A DNA stretch of 64,000 nt from Bacteroides sp. (GCA_021202275.1 JAJQDI010000016.1:43245-107244); one strand, 5' to 3'; shown: positions 35,601 through 45,166, numbered from the stretch's first letter. The notes: generated by a model not told the origin, from the sequence alone. Numbers and translations: made by a program.

Positions 35601-36305
35601 TTACCACAGATAGGGAATAAGTCGGTATTTTACTTTCCGGGTGTAATCGAGGTATCCGTCGAGTTCTTTTTTCAGCATGGTGTCTTCCAGATATGTCCTG
35701 AGTGTTATTATAGTTATTATAAGGGTGGACGGAATAAAGGTATATACAGTTCCGGTAAGTAGTGGAACGGAGATGGCCCAGATAAAGATTGAGCTGTAAC
35801 CGGGATGACGAATCACTGCATAGACTCCTGTAGATATAACTTTTTGCTCTCTTTCGGTCTGTATACGTGAGGATGATTCGAAGTACTTGTTTGTGAGTAA
35901 AGATTTTGTACTTATCACCACGGATAGTATGTATAGGGTTATTCCCACGTAGCAATAGTTAAGATCCATACGTGCCCATCCAAACCTGATATGGAGTCCA
36001 ATAAAGATATTCATTACTATAAATGTGCATACCACATATAAGGAGAGGAGTATTTTGTCCCATGATTTTGTGCCGGCTTTGATATTCTTCACTCGTTCGT
36101 TGAGTACTTCCGGATTGTGAAGGATGAGTATATATATTTCTGTGATATAACTTCCGGCAAGAATGATAAAATAGATGAGAAGTTGCCTTCCGATATAAAA
36201 AGTGCCTGCTGCAAGTAGTATAACAGCCATTTGAATCAGCATTTGAAGGCATATTCTTATGATATACCTGATGCCATGTTTTGATAATCTGGATTGGTTT
36301 TTCAT
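35601..36305 (-). CDS. Isoprenylcysteine carboxyl methyltransferase-family membrane protein
   Basis: The 234-residue protein has about five helices and the C-terminal ICMT/PEMT signature: VISTGVYAVIRHPGYSSIFI (SAM-binding RHP) and YLEDTMLKKELDGYLDYTRKVKYRLIPYLW. In bacteria these act as methyltransferases on lipids or small molecules, or have unknown substrates. A TATTTTTG -7 element is at 36341-36348. Confidence 0.85.
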   Translation of the reverse strand: MKNQSRLSKHGIRYIIRICLQMLIQMAVILLAAGTFYIGRQLLIYFIILAGSYITEIYILILHNPEVLNERVKNIKAGTKSWDKILLSLYVVCTFIVMNIFIGLHIRFGWARMDLNYCYVGITLYILSVVISTKSLLTNKYFESSSRIQTEREQKVISTGVYAVIRHPGYSSIFIWAISVPLLTGTVYTFIPSTLIITIITLRTYLEDTMLKKELDGYLDYTRKVKYRLIPYLW

Positions 36306-36340
36306 TTTCTTTGCCTTTTATGTAAAGTTACTCAGGATAG

Positions 36341-36348
36341 CAAAAATA
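36341..36348 (-). promoter_or_regulatory. -7 element (TATTTTTG) of the ICMT-family gene
   Basis: CAAAAATA on the plus strand lies 35 bp before ATG 36305. Confidence 0.5.
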
Positions 36349-36491
36349 GCGATGAAAAGCCTGTTAAACTTGTAAAAAAAGAACATTTGTATATATACTT
36401 TTCTGAAAAAACAAAAATTATCACTTCTCAGAACATACCCTATATTCTTTAGGTGTTATATTAGTCAGGTAAATTAACAGCGATTAAAGAG

Positions 36492-36499
36492 TATCTTTG
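36492..36499 (+). promoter_or_regulatory. -7 element (TATCTTTG) almost touching the start codon
   Basis: TATCTTTG ends 6 bp before ATG 36506, so a transcript would be leaderless or nearly so if that ATG is the start codon. Confidence 0.55.
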
Positions 36500-36505
36500 C
36501 GGATA

Positions 36506-36972
36506 ATGAATAAATTACCACCCATAGAAAGATTCCCGAAGCATACAGTGCTATTGCGGATAACAGAATTGAAATGTTAGAAAACTCTGCCTTTGTCGAT
36601 TCTTCGGATAAGGCAAAGAGATATACCGTTACATGGAAGGATGATTTTTATACATCCAACGATAATGCTTCCATCTGGCAGGGATATGCCGGTTACCCGA
36701 TGATAGCAGTACTTATGTTGCAGGATATATTGCCACTTGACAGAAGGATTGCATCCCATTTTAAAGGAATAAACTGGAAAGCCTTAAACAAAAAGCATAA
36801 AAATAAATACGACAAGGCAGTAGCAGAAATATTGGATTCCCTGAAACAACAGGGAGTGGATACAGATGCCATACAAACTGAAATCAATAAAGTATATGAA
36901 AGTATCCGTACACTGGATATTTCAACGAAGCGAAGCGGTATAAAACAGATAAAACGAACCGAATCATTATAA
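36506..36972 (+). pseudogene. Unknown small protein, frameshifted near its start
   Basis: From ATG 36506 the frame reads MNKLPPIERF and soon stops. In the next frame the sequence continues as PEAYSAIADNRIEMLENSAF into the long open frame that ends at 36972 (YPMIAVLMLQDILPLDRRIA, KALNKKHKNKYDKAV). One missing A in the GAAAG run near 36527-36531 would restore a single protein of about 155 residues. Without it, translation could restart at ATG 36574 (132 residues). No signal peptide or known family is recognised. Confidence 0.6.
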
Positions 36973-37018
36973 TGTCGGAACTTTCCTCGATATTTCCGAC
37001 ATTTTTAGATGAAACTTT

Positions 37019-37861
37019 TTACAGCATTTCAAGAGGCATTTTCCGGATTGGGGCGGGAAATACCCTGTCTATTTGCTGCAAATCTTCATCGGTCAGTTCA
37101 ATAGAAAGACTTTTGAAGTTTTCTTCTACATGTTTTGCGGAAGCTGCCTTGGGGATGGCAATGACTCCGGGGTTACGTATCACCCATGCCAGTGCGATCT
37201 GTGTCGGGGTCGCGTTATGCCTGCGGGCAATTTCAGACAGTAGTTTATTGTTTAGGAGACGTCCCTGTTCGACCGGCGAATAAGCAATAACAGGAATATT
37301 ATTTCCCCGGCACCACGGGATCAGGTTGTATTCTATGCCACGGCGTGTCAGGTTGTATACTACCTGATTGGCTGCACAGGTAGTGCCGCCGGGGATGGAA
37401 TAGAACTCTTCCATTTCCGCTACATCCATATTACTGACACCCCAGTCCCGGATTTTCCCCTCCTGCCTGAGTTGTAGCATAGCCTCAACCGTTTCTTCAA
37501 AAGGATAGCGCCCCTGCCAGTGTAAAAGGTACATATCCAGGTAGTCTGTCTGCAATCTTTTCAGACTGTTCTCGCAGGCCTTCAGGGTTCCCTGCCGGCT
37601 GGCATTGGAAGGCAACACTTTACTGATAAGAAATACTTTATCACGTTGTCCCCGGATAGCTTCTCCCACTAATCGTTCGGAACGTCCGTTACCGTACATC
37701 TCGGCTGTATCAATAAGGGTCATCCCCAGATCAATGCCGGTGCGTAAAGCATCCAGTTCAGCTTTCCGGCGGGTCTCATCGTCGCCCATGTTCCAGGTTC
37801 CCTGTCCTAACGAGAGGATATTTCGGTTATCCCGGAAAGTGTATGTATGTTTCGTTTTCAT
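37019..37861 (-). CDS. Aldo/keto reductase
   Basis: The 280-residue TIM-barrel reductase shows the DTAEMYGNGRSERLVGEAI segment with the catalytic Tyr, the Lys in FLISKVLPSN, the His in YLLHWQGRYP and the C-terminal cofactor motif IPKAASAKHVEENFKSL. It is of the AKR5/2,5-diketo-gluconate reductase-like size class and reduces small carbonyls with NADPH. Its ATG overlaps the TGA of the upstream barstar frame (ATGA at 37861-37858). Its translation was therefore coupled to a gene that is now frameshifted. Confidence 0.92.
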   Translation of the reverse strand: MKTKHTYTFRDNRNILSLGQGTWNMGDDETRRKAELDALRTGIDLGMTLIDTAEMYGNGRSERLVGEAIRGQRDKVFLISKVLPSNASRQGTLKACENSLKRLQTDYLDMYLLHWQGRYPFEETVEAMLQLRQEGKIRDWGVSNMDVAEMEEFYSIPGGTTCAANQVVYNLTRRGIEYNLIPWCRGNNIPVIAYSPVEQGRLLNNKLLSEIARRHNATPTQIALAWVIRNPGVIAIPKAASAKHVEENFKSLSIELTDEDLQQIDRVFPAPIRKMPLEML

Positions 37862-38257
37862 GGTTCAAAAGTAATTAATTTTATATTCGGATGTTCACTG
37901 ATAATCTCCTGTATCATATCAAAATAAGTTTTGCCTGTACCCTTTTCCAGTTCTGATAACTTCTGCTCTGCGAAACGGGTATTGAAAATAGATGGATGTT
38001 TTAATTTATTCCGGTAATAGTTTTTTGGTAAGTTCCACTCCCAGGTCGGTTCTGTTCTTTTCAAAATCTTTCCAGACCAGCCGGATCTCTTCATTCCCCT
38101 CTATTTCACCATACCCACCGTACAGCATATCATTGAACGCATCTAAGCTTTCGCCCAGTTTCCAATCCTCTTTAGCCATAAATACTCTGTTTATTTCTTT
38201 GTAGAAAGAGGGAATATCCTCTATTCTGCTGCCCTCTATAGTGAATGTTCTAGCCAT
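37858..38257 (-). pseudogene. Barstar-family inhibitor, copy 1, frameshifted
   Basis: ATG 38257 (MARTFTIEGSRIEDIPSFY) opens a barstar-like protein with DWKLGESLDAFNDMLYGGYG, the segment that contacts the ribonuclease in barstar. After LTKK the frame is lost in a six-A run near 38029-38034 and stops at 38006. The continuation in the next frame (NYYRNKLKHPSIFNTRF, GKTYFDMIQEIISEHPNIKL) ends at 37858. One extra A explains the break. A related and also frameshifted copy is at 49221. No barnase-type ribonuclease is visible nearby, so it may have been an orphan immunity gene. Confidence 0.85.
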
Positions 38258-38328
38258 AAATAAAAAACAAGGGAGTGTATGGAAAGTTTTGGTTTGCACA
38301 CTATAGGTTTGGATTTCAAAGAAAACTA

Positions 38329-38336
38329 TATCTTTG
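38329..38336 (+). promoter_or_regulatory. -7 element (TATCTTTG) left in front of the GNAT remnant
   Basis: TATCTTTG lies 23 bp before ATG 38359. The promoter appears intact although the gene is destroyed. Confidence 0.5.
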
Positions 38337-38358
38337 AGATAATTATCAATACTAGCGT

Positions 38359-38515
38359 ATGATTTATAGAAAAGCTTGTCTGGCGGAGATTGACAAATTG
38401 GTGGAGATTAACAACAGCTTATTGATGAGGGCATAGAGCCTGTTATCAGTATGGATGAGGAGTAGATGGGCTTCAGGGAAACGGAGGAATGGCTGGATAT
38501 GGACGTGTGCTTTTG
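38359..38515 (+). pseudogene. N-terminal remnant of a GNAT acetyltransferase
   Basis: MIYRKACLAEIDKLVEI is followed, after a small frame change near 38410, by QLIDEGIEPVISMDEE, then a TAG. The frame then continues a few codons (MGFRETEEWLDMDV). This resembles the start of a Bacteroidetes GNAT protein. The acetyl-CoA-binding part is missing. Confidence 0.55.
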
Positions 38516-38564
38516 AACCTGTTTTGAATTGGATGATACGGATAGTTACAAATAAAATTTATTG

Positions 38565-39512
38565 ATGAAAGATGTAAATTACAGAACGCTTGAAGAGTTT
38601 TACGCACAGGCGGCCGAATGGAGAAGGACGGATATAAACAGTTTGTTGCCTTCTTCTGGTATTCATAAAGAAACCGGGCATTTCAATGTGTTTGATTTGG
38701 CTGAGACGGTTCAGGACTGGAAGGAGAGGGCGTTTATGCCGTACAACAGGAGAAGGTATTACAAAATTAGTCTGGTGCGGGGCCGGAATACTACTGAGTA
38801 TGCAGACAAGGTAATACATATCGAGGCGAATGCGTTGTTGTTTGGTACTCCGCAAGTGCCTTATCGCTGGATACCGGAGGACCCGGAGCTGACGGGTATG
38901 TATTGTGTATTTACTGCTGAGTTTTTTATCAGGAATCAAAGTGGTATGGTGTTGGATGATCTGCCGGTTTTTAAACCCGGTGGCTGTCCTGTTTTTCCGG
39001 TGAGTGATGGGGAGGCGGATGAGATAGAGGTGATTTTAAAGAAAATGCAAAAGGAAATTGCTTCGGATTATGTTTATAAATATGATTTAATCCGCAATTA
39101 TGTGTTGGAGTTGATCCATTACGGACAAAAGTTGCAACCTGCTGCTACTTTGTGTCCTATGCATAGTGCTGCTATGCGTGTTACTTCTTTGTTTGTTGAG
39201 TTGATGGAACGACAATTTCCTATTGAGTCTCCGCGGCAAAAGATGAAACTACGGACGGCTAATGATTATGCGGAGCGGTTGGCTGTACATGTGAATCATC
39301 TGAATAAGGTTTTGAAGGAGAATACGGGTAAGACGACTACTCAGCTTATTCGTGACAGGGTGATGCAGGAGGCGAAAGTTTTACTGAAGGAGACGGATTG
39401 GGATGTGTCGGAAATTGCTTATTCATTGGGATTTGAAGAGGTTGCGCATTTCTCTAATTTTTTCAAAAAATACGCTTCTGTCACTCCTTTGGGGTTCCGT
39501 TCTTCTGTCTGA
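38565..39512 (+). CDS. AraC-family transcriptional regulator
   Basis: The 315-residue protein starts at ATG 38565. It has an N-terminal cupin-like sensor (LVRGRNTTEYADKVIHIEAN, FGTPQVPYRWIP) and a C-terminal AraC HTH pair (YAERLAVHVNHLNKVLKENT and VSEIAYSLGFEEVAHFSNFF). It sits 96 bp upstream of an SDR gene on the same strand, a common regulator-target arrangement in Bacteroidetes, so the SDR is its probable target. Confidence 0.92.
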   Translation: MKDVNYRTLEEFYAQAAEWRRTDINSLLPSSGIHKETGHFNVFDLAETVQDWKERAFMPYNRRRYYKISLVRGRNTTEYADKVIHIEANALLFGTPQVPYRWIPEDPELTGMYCVFTAEFFIRNQSGMVLDDLPVFKPGGCPVFPVSDGEADEIEVILKKMQKEIASDYVYKYDLIRNYVLELIHYGQKLQPAATLCPMHSAAMRVTSLFVELMERQFPIESPRQKMKLRTANDYAERLAVHVNHLNKVLKENTGKTTTQLIRDRVMQEAKVLLKETDWDVSEIAYSLGFEEVAHFSNFFKKYASVTPLGFRSSV

Positions 39513-39608
39513 TTCTTTGATTTTCGCAAATAATTGTTTGAAACTTGCAAAAGCGTAAACTAACCTGTGCGCTATTTTTGTTATATCTATTAATTAAAAA
39601 GTATAGCA

Positions 39609-40373
39609 ATGGAGATAAAGAACAAAATTGCCTTAATTACAGGCGGAAGCCGGGGTATAGGAAGAAGTGCCGCGATACATATGGCGCATAAAGGATTGGA
39701 CGTAATTATTACTTATAATAGCAATAAACAAGAGGCTGACAAGGTGGTGTCTGAAATTCATTCCTTAGGACGGAAGGCTGCCGCTTTGCAACTGAATACG
39801 AGTGACGTAAAGTCGTTTGATGGTTTTTTCGGGCAACTGGAGGATTGCCTGCGAAATGAAATGGGTGGTCCAACGTTTGATTTCCTTATTAATAATGCGG
39901 GCACGGCTCTTTATTCACTTATTGCTGACACGACAGAGGAGCAACTGGATGCAGTGTATCATATTCATTTTAAAGGGGTCTACCTGCTTACGCAAAAAGC
40001 GTTGAAGTTTCTGAATGATGGAGGGGGTGTTGTCAATGTTTCATCGGGGCTGACCCGTTTTTCCAATCCCGGTTCCTCCGGGTATGCTTCTATGAAAGGG
40101 GCTGTGGAGGTATTGACCCGTTATATGGCGAAAGAACTCGGATTACGCAGGATAAGGGCGAATGTGGTTGCTCCGGGAGCGATAGCGACTGATTTTGGAG
40201 GCGGGCGCACACGGGATAATGCGGAAATCAATAAACATATAGCGGATGTTACTGCTTTGGGCCGTGTCGGACTTCCGGATGATGTAGGAGGTGTAATTGC
40301 TTTCTTGTGTACGGACGAGGCAAAGTGGATAAATGGTCAGCGGATTGAGGTTTCGGGTGGAATGAATTTGTAA
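39609..40373 (+). CDS. SDR-family oxidoreductase
   Basis: The 254-residue classical short-chain dehydrogenase has TGGSRGIG (residues 11-18), NNAG (95-98), Ser145/146, and Y159-x3-K163 (GYASMKG). The C-terminal INGQRIEVSGGMNL end is family-typical. It prefers NADP(H) judging by the Arg in the glycine-rich loop. The substrate is unknown and could be a small carbonyl compound. It is probably controlled by the adjacent AraC regulator. Confidence 0.92.
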   Translation: MEIKNKIALITGGSRGIGRSAAIHMAHKGLDVIITYNSNKQEADKVVSEIHSLGRKAAALQLNTSDVKSFDGFFGQLEDCLRNEMGGPTFDFLINNAGTALYSLIADTTEEQLDAVYHIHFKGVYLLTQKALKFLNDGGGVVNVSSGLTRFSNPGSSGYASMKGAVEVLTRYMAKELGLRRIRANVVAPGAIATDFGGGRTRDNAEINKHIADVTALGRVGLPDDVGGVIAFLCTDEAKWINGQRIEVSGGMNL

Positions 40374-40392
40374 ATTTTTATAAGTTCATTCT

Positions 40393-40791
40393 TTATACCA
40401 AGTTTATCCAGACGAATAAAGAGTTCTTTTTCAATGGTTGAATCGATTGTTTTTTTTGTCTTGAGATTACGTCATAGCCTTGTGGGGTAAAAAGGGTTTT
40501 GTCGAAGTGGATAATGGCTATTCCATCTTTTTGGCTATAATCCATAATTTCCCACTGGCTTTTGACAAATTTCAAAAGTCCTTTTCCACGCCATATAAAC
40601 TTGTTATCCTGTATCGTGTCTGTGCCTTCCATCTTTTTTATTCTGCCATTTTGAACGTATTCAACTGTATCGGAGAAACTACCGTTTGCCGGAACACCGT
40701 AATGAAACGACGGATTCTTTTTATTTCCCTTTAGCCACATCGGAAAATTTGAATAAAGTACATACCATTTTCCGGTTAAATCATATTCCAT
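40393..40791 (-). CDS. Lipocalin-like protein
   Basis: The 132-residue protein begins YDLTGKWYVLYSNFP, the lipocalin G-x-W box. It continues with beta-strand segments (GSFSDTVEYVQNGRIKKMEG, FIWRGKGLLKFVKSQWEIMD, GIAIIHFDKTLFTPQGYDVI) in the order of a Blc-type lipocalin. There is no signal peptide, so it is probably cytosolic. The final ~20 residues after ISRQ look less conserved. A degraded copy is present at 46068-46380. Confidence 0.7.
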   Translation of the reverse strand: MEYDLTGKWYVLYSNFPMWLKGNKKNPSFHYGVPANGSFSDTVEYVQNGRIKKMEGTDTIQDNKFIWRGKGLLKFVKSQWEIMDYSQKDGIAIIHFDKTLFTPQGYDVISRQKKQSIQPLKKNSLFVWINLV

Positions 40792-41009
40792 CGAGTGAAT
40801 TTTCTCTTATAAACAGTATCTGTTTATTTTTGTTTTATCGGGTCATTCATCAATCTTATTCTTTTCTTTGAGAGGTAAAGAGTTGAATGAAGATATTTTA
40901 TTTGTATCTGAATGGTTCGATGTGTTATAACTTTTAACCCATCCTATAATCTGTAAGATATAACTTGTTTGCTTTCCCTCTGGGCTCTATGTCTACTATA
41001 AATCCCTGT

Positions 41010-41711
41010 TTATCGTCTGTTTACATATCTTCTGGTATATGGACAAACTACAAAACATTTACCACACAGCGTCCCCTCAATGCCGATGCGCTCTTTCATT
41101 CGCTTCTTTATCACATCCACACACGTTTCAGTATCAAAAAGTTCTTCACGCTTCATACCTGCTTTCCACAAGATACCTGTGAGTGCTTGTGCGGGACAAT
41201 GGATTTTACACTGTTCGCATGTACCACACCGGGATTCAGTAATGGGAGTATCACACATTAACGGAGCGTCAGTAAGCAGGGTGGAGATCCGTACGGCCGA
41301 ACCATATTGCGGAGTAACAAGCAGGCAGCTTTTACCTATCCAGCCCATACCTGACTGTGTAGCAACCGTTTTATAAGGCAGGGGCGTGCGGCGCTGTTCA
41401 TCCATCTGCGCATATCCGGTAGTGACAGGGATGGCCCTGTACTGATGGGAGATCAGGAAATCTGCTCCCTGGGTAACCATTTCATTCAATTGTTTATTCA
41501 GGGAATTATAGGTGTGCCGGTAAGAGAGCGTAGGGCCTTCCTCAATTTCCCGGATGATGGGTACCGGAACCGGCAGGGCTACACAAACACCATAGGGCAG
41601 GGGACTGGAAGAAATAGTTCTCATATCTGCTATTCCCACCAGCGCAGCACCGGAAGCGTATAATATATCTTTCAGTTTCTTTGTCAGCTTATCGTTTCTC
41701 ACTACACACAT
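41010..41711 (-). CDS. QueG-like iron-sulfur protein (epoxyqueuosine reductase-related)
   Basis: The 233-residue protein starts at ATG 41711 (a TTG at 41747 is in frame). It has a QueG-type N-terminal region (YASGAALVGIADM, VATQSGMGWIGKSCLLVTP, LLTDAPL) and two cysteine clusters: CGTCEQCKIHCP and LCGKCFVVCPY. These could bind two [4Fe-4S] clusters. True QueG is longer (~310-380 residues), so epoxyqueuosine reduction is not assured. It follows the 569-residue unknown gene by 22 bp in the same operon. A related domain forms the N-terminal half of the fusion at 56532. Confidence 0.8.
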   Translation of the reverse strand: MCVVRNDKLTKKLKDILYASGAALVGIADMRTISSSPLPYGVCVALPVPVPIIREIEEGPTLSYRHTYNSLNKQLNEMVTQGADFLISHQYRAIPVTTGYAQMDEQRRTPLPYKTVATQSGMGWIGKSCLLVTPQYGSAVRISTLLTDAPLMCDTPITESRCGTCEQCKIHCPAQALTGILWKAGMKREELFDTETCVDVIKKRMKERIGIEGTLCGKCFVVCPYTRRYVNRR

Positions 41712-41733
41712 ATAATTTATGGATGGATCCGTT

Positions 41734-43443
41734 TTACCGGGGTACAATAATGCCGGTTCTCTTTTTTCTTTTCATATCCTTTTGCCAGTCGGCTACACTC
41801 CATTTTTCCGGATGGGGTTCTATCCTGTGCCTTACCAGGTTGTAGTAACGGTACGCTTTCCCTGTCCATGCGTAATAGTTCGTATGGAGGAACATATTTT
41901 CCCAACGATGGTCGAGCGGGGGATTGGTATCATTCTTTTCAAGGAGAACATCATTTGTTACCCCTGTCCATATAGGTTCTATCAATACATAATCTATATC
42001 AATAAGCGGAGCCAGTGCATCGTAAAACGTTTCGGGCGGTAGGATATGGTAGGCTACTTTGGAATAGATCATCAGGAAGAAACGTTGATTCGTATAGAGG
42101 CAGTAGCTATCGTAGTCTTTGGCATACTGTTGTAGCCATTGCCAGAAATTAGCGAGTATATCCTGGCTTACTGCGTAGCGGTAGAGGTAGCCTGCCCACA
42201 TAATATCCATACCCTTGTAATGAGAATCCTGCGACCAGATGGTGTAGAGCAGGTGGTTATATTCACTATATACCTCCCACATGATTTCTCCTACTGCAAC
42301 AGTGTTGTTGTAAACCACTGCCATCAGGAAGGAACGGAAAGCGTTACCCAGACGGAGCCGATCCTCTTCTTTTTTGCTTTTTGTGAAGACTTTTGCTATT
42401 TCGCGGTAGACGGCCCATAGTTCCCTCACCTGTTCAAGGGTCAGGCTGTCGAGGATGATATATCCCCGGTGGTTGATGGTGTATTCTTCGTATGTATTGT
42501 GGTCATTCATATAGGTTTCCGGCAGGTCGTCCAGTATATCCTCTCTGCCCCCTGCCAGTATCCGTTTGCCGTTTTCGAGTAACATAGGGTAGAGCTTCGA
42601 GGATCTGCGCTCACACCAGATCCGGGCTACGGCTCTCGGACATCTTTCTGCATACGACTCGATCCATTCATCGTTTGCTTCCTGCAAACCTGCCACCAAT
42701 AGGGCGTAATGGCATATCCGGTCGTTAGCTTTGCCGTTTTTCAGGAGCTTAACTGCCAGTGGTATGGCCTGCCAACAGTTGTTCTCAGCCATCAGACGCA
42801 TCCGTGCGAACGAGGGCCACGTATCTGCCCTTCCGAAAGTCTTTATATAGAGGTACCAGGGGAAAGGGTCGCTCCAGCCGTGATAAAAGGTTATTGGGTC
42901 ACAAGGTAGATTAAAATCATCCGAATAGTGGCGATGTTTACGGATGTTTTTTATCATGAAGTAGTGCAGCCGTGCGTCGTAAGGAGTACCGGAGTGTTTC
43001 TCTTGCCAGGCATCACAAAGTTCGGTTACGTAATCTGCCGCATGCAGGTACTTTTCAAAGTACATCAATTCTTTATAGGATAGTGACGTACGGGTAGCAT
43101 CTATAAAGCCACCGGGATATTCTTCCCCTGCTTTAGTCTCAAACGGACTAAGTAAAGAATCATACGGTAGTGGCGGATAATCCGTTCGTTCATCCTCTGT
43201 TACGGTTATCCATAACACCTGGTCATTTTGCAGGATGGCTACCGGGCATAGGATCGGTTTACCTTTTTGTTCTTCTATGCTAATGACCATTCTACCCTCT
43301 CTTTTCGATGTTCCGGTGAGGTTCAGGAGGATATAGAATTCACTCACTCCGGTATGTAGCCGGTAATGGGAAGTTCCGGTCTCTATGCCGAATTGTTCAT
43401 TTTCCAGCAGCAACCGGGTAAAAGGTACGGTATATTTCTGCAT
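41734..43443 (-). CDS. Large protein of unknown function (569 residues)
   Basis: I do not recognise this protein. Residues of about 1-130 look beta-rich (GVSEFYILLNLTGTSKREGR, CPVAILQNDQVLWITVTED), and the remainder is alpha-helical with many aromatic residues (FNLPCDPITFYHGWSDPFPW, YLYIKTFGRADTWPSFARM, QWLQQYAKDYDSYCLYTNQR). It has no signal peptide, membrane helix or obvious catalytic motif, and its helical part may be a solenoid. It is transcribed with the QueG-like gene. Confidence 0.75.
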   Translation of the reverse strand: MQKYTVPFTRLLLENEQFGIETGTSHYRLHTGVSEFYILLNLTGTSKREGRMVISIEEQKGKPILCPVAILQNDQVLWITVTEDERTDYPPLPYDSLLSPFETKAGEEYPGGFIDATRTSLSYKELMYFEKYLHAADYVTELCDAWQEKHSGTPYDARLHYFMIKNIRKHRHYSDDFNLPCDPITFYHGWSDPFPWYLYIKTFGRADTWPSFARMRLMAENNCWQAIPLAVKLLKNGKANDRICHYALLVAGLQEANDEWIESYAERCPRAVARIWCERRSSKLYPMLLENGKRILAGGREDILDDLPETYMNDHNTYEEYTINHRGYIILDSLTLEQVRELWAVYREIAKVFTKSKKEEDRLRLGNAFRSFLMAVVYNNTVAVGEIMWEVYSEYNHLLYTIWSQDSHYKGMDIMWAGYLYRYAVSQDILANFWQWLQQYAKDYDSYCLYTNQRFFLMIYSKVAYHILPPETFYDALAPLIDIDYVLIEPIWTGVTNDVLLEKNDTNPPLDHRWENMFLHTNYYAWTGKAYRYYNLVRHRIEPHPEKWSVADWQKDMKRKKRTGIIVPR

Positions 43444-43534
43444 GGCTATCAGGTTTTTATATTAGTTCCTTAGTACAAAGAAACGATAATTTACGGAAAA
43501 AGCATTCACTGTAAGCCGATAAATCAAACTATTT

Positions 43535-43735
43535 ATGAAGAGGCGGTTATTATTTATACTTATGAACTTCCTGACCCTCTCAGTAAGTATCCTTCTCTAT
43601 AATTACCTCACGATGGCAAGAGGATATATCTGGTATGATCTTTTTGGCCCTCCCTTATGGAACTATACGATAGAGTGTTACAACGATGCTGTTCCGGTAA
43701 CTTTGATCGGGAACCCGGGGTGGTACTTTGGCATA
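43535..43735 (+). pseudogene. Truncated membrane-protein remnant
   Basis: MKRRLLFILMNFLTLSVSIL is a signal-anchor-like helix followed by a short extracytoplasmic stretch (YIWYDLFGPPLWNYTIECYN). The frame then runs into the antisense of the HxlR fragment near 43725-43735 and stops at 43759. It looks like the first ~65 codons of a small membrane protein joined to unrelated DNA. The family is not recognised. Confidence 0.4.
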
Positions 43736-43939
43736 GGCTTCGCGCTGTATGAGGCATAGGCTTTCGAGTGTTTTTAGGGTGATGGCGAGCATATGCTGTG
43801 AGATGACCAGGAGGTTCTTTTGTCGTTCGGAGAAACGCATGACTCCGTTTGGATGGATTAGCATCAAAATGGCAATCGACCATCTATCACCGAATTTATC
43901 TATCAGGATACAGACGGGTGTAAAATTCTTTTCTTTCAT
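43725..43939 (-). pseudogene. Truncated HxlR-family regulator
   Basis: MKEKNFTPVCILIDKFGDRW, SIAILMLIHPNGVMRFSERQ and MLAITLKTLESLCLIQREAY are the winged-helix core of an HxlR regulator. After KVPPRV the sequence departs from the family and meets the membrane-protein remnant, so the C-terminal ~30 residues are lost. The open frame continues to 43655 through foreign sequence. Confidence 0.7.
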
Positions 43940-44150
43940 ACACTATGTAAAGTAACGGTTTTCCTTCCAGAACACAAGCAGAAGGTATAAAAAAGATTAA
44001 AGTCAGATTTTTATTTCTCTGATAGTGAGTAAAACTAACATGTATGATACAGGATAACAGCACTGTTAGTTCTTTTTTCTACTGGCTGCATTTTATAGCT
44101 TTGATGTCGTAAACAAGGAAATAAATCATTAAAAAAGAAAGGAAGCAACG

Positions 44151-45041
44151 ATGTTTACACCGTATGAACAGCATTTTACCGGCCCTATCTGGCGGCCACC
44201 GTACGAAGCACAGTCGATATTATTGCAGGCTACGGCCGGATGTACACACAATAGATGTAAATTTTGCAGTTTATATCCGAAAGAGTTGAAATTCAAGGCT
44301 TCGCCTATGAAGGAAATAGAACACGATTTAAATGTTGTTAAACACCATAAGGTGCAAAGCCGGAGGGTATTCCTGACGGGTTCTAACCCGTTCGTTTTAC
44401 GTCCGGACCATTTGATGGATATCGCACAACGTATCCGAGTGACATTTCCCCACATCGAAACCATTGGGTGCTTTGCCCGTATTACGGATATTAAAAGCAA
44501 AACGCTGGAAGAGTTGAAACAGTTAAGACATTTCAAATTTAACCGCCTGACTATTGGTATCGAAACCGGACACGATGAAACCTTACGTTACATGCGGAAA
44601 GGGTATGATGCAAAGACTGCATTGGAACAATGCCTGAAACTGGAAGAAGCGGGTATAGAATACCACTTTATTATTCTGAACGGATTGGCAGGAGAAGGCA
44701 AAGGGGTAGAGAATGCGTTGGATATGGCTGAGTTATTCAATCACCTTCATCCCTCTATTGTCGGAGTCACTTCCCTGACTATCTTTCCGGAATCGGATTT
44801 GTACGAGGATGTAGTACGTGGCAAGTATATCGAGTCTCCTGAAAAGGAACGGTTGGAGGAGATGAAAACGCTCATTGAGAATTTAAAAAATCCCACTACG
44901 ATACTTGCCAATACCGTTTCCAATCTTATTCCTATTACAGGTATTTTACCGAAGGACAGGAATTATATGTTAGGGACTTTGCAAACTGCTATTGAAAAGA
45001 TAGATGAGGAGGTGATGGGGGGCGTTCCGGAGATCTATTGA
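44151..45041 (+). CDS. Radical SAM protein
   Basis: The 296-residue protein has cluster cysteines C31, C36 and C39 in ATAGCTHNRCKFCSLYP, a C-x4-C-x2-C spacing found in a subgroup of radical SAM proteins. Further landmarks are FLTGSNPFVL (glycine-rich SAM contact), RLTIGIETGHDETLRYMRKG and YHFIILNGLAGEGKG. There is no auxiliary-cluster extension and the substrate is unknown. It is monocistronic. Confidence 0.88.
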   Translation: MFTPYEQHFTGPIWRPPYEAQSILLQATAGCTHNRCKFCSLYPKELKFKASPMKEIEHDLNVVKHHKVQSRRVFLTGSNPFVLRPDHLMDIAQRIRVTFPHIETIGCFARITDIKSKTLEELKQLRHFKFNRLTIGIETGHDETLRYMRKGYDAKTALEQCLKLEEAGIEYHFIILNGLAGEGKGVENALDMAELFNHLHPSIVGVTSLTIFPESDLYEDVVRGKYIESPEKERLEEMKTLIENLKNPTTILANTVSNLIPITGILPKDRNYMLGTLQTAIEKIDEEVMGGVPEIY

Positions 45042-45166
45042 ACATTTGTAAGAAGCAGATGCTTTTTAGTATACACACAGAAGAACTTCAATACTTTCTT
45101 GTATGTTACCCACAGATGGTAAACAATTACTTCCCGGAAGATTACGTTATTTAAATCTTAGAATGG

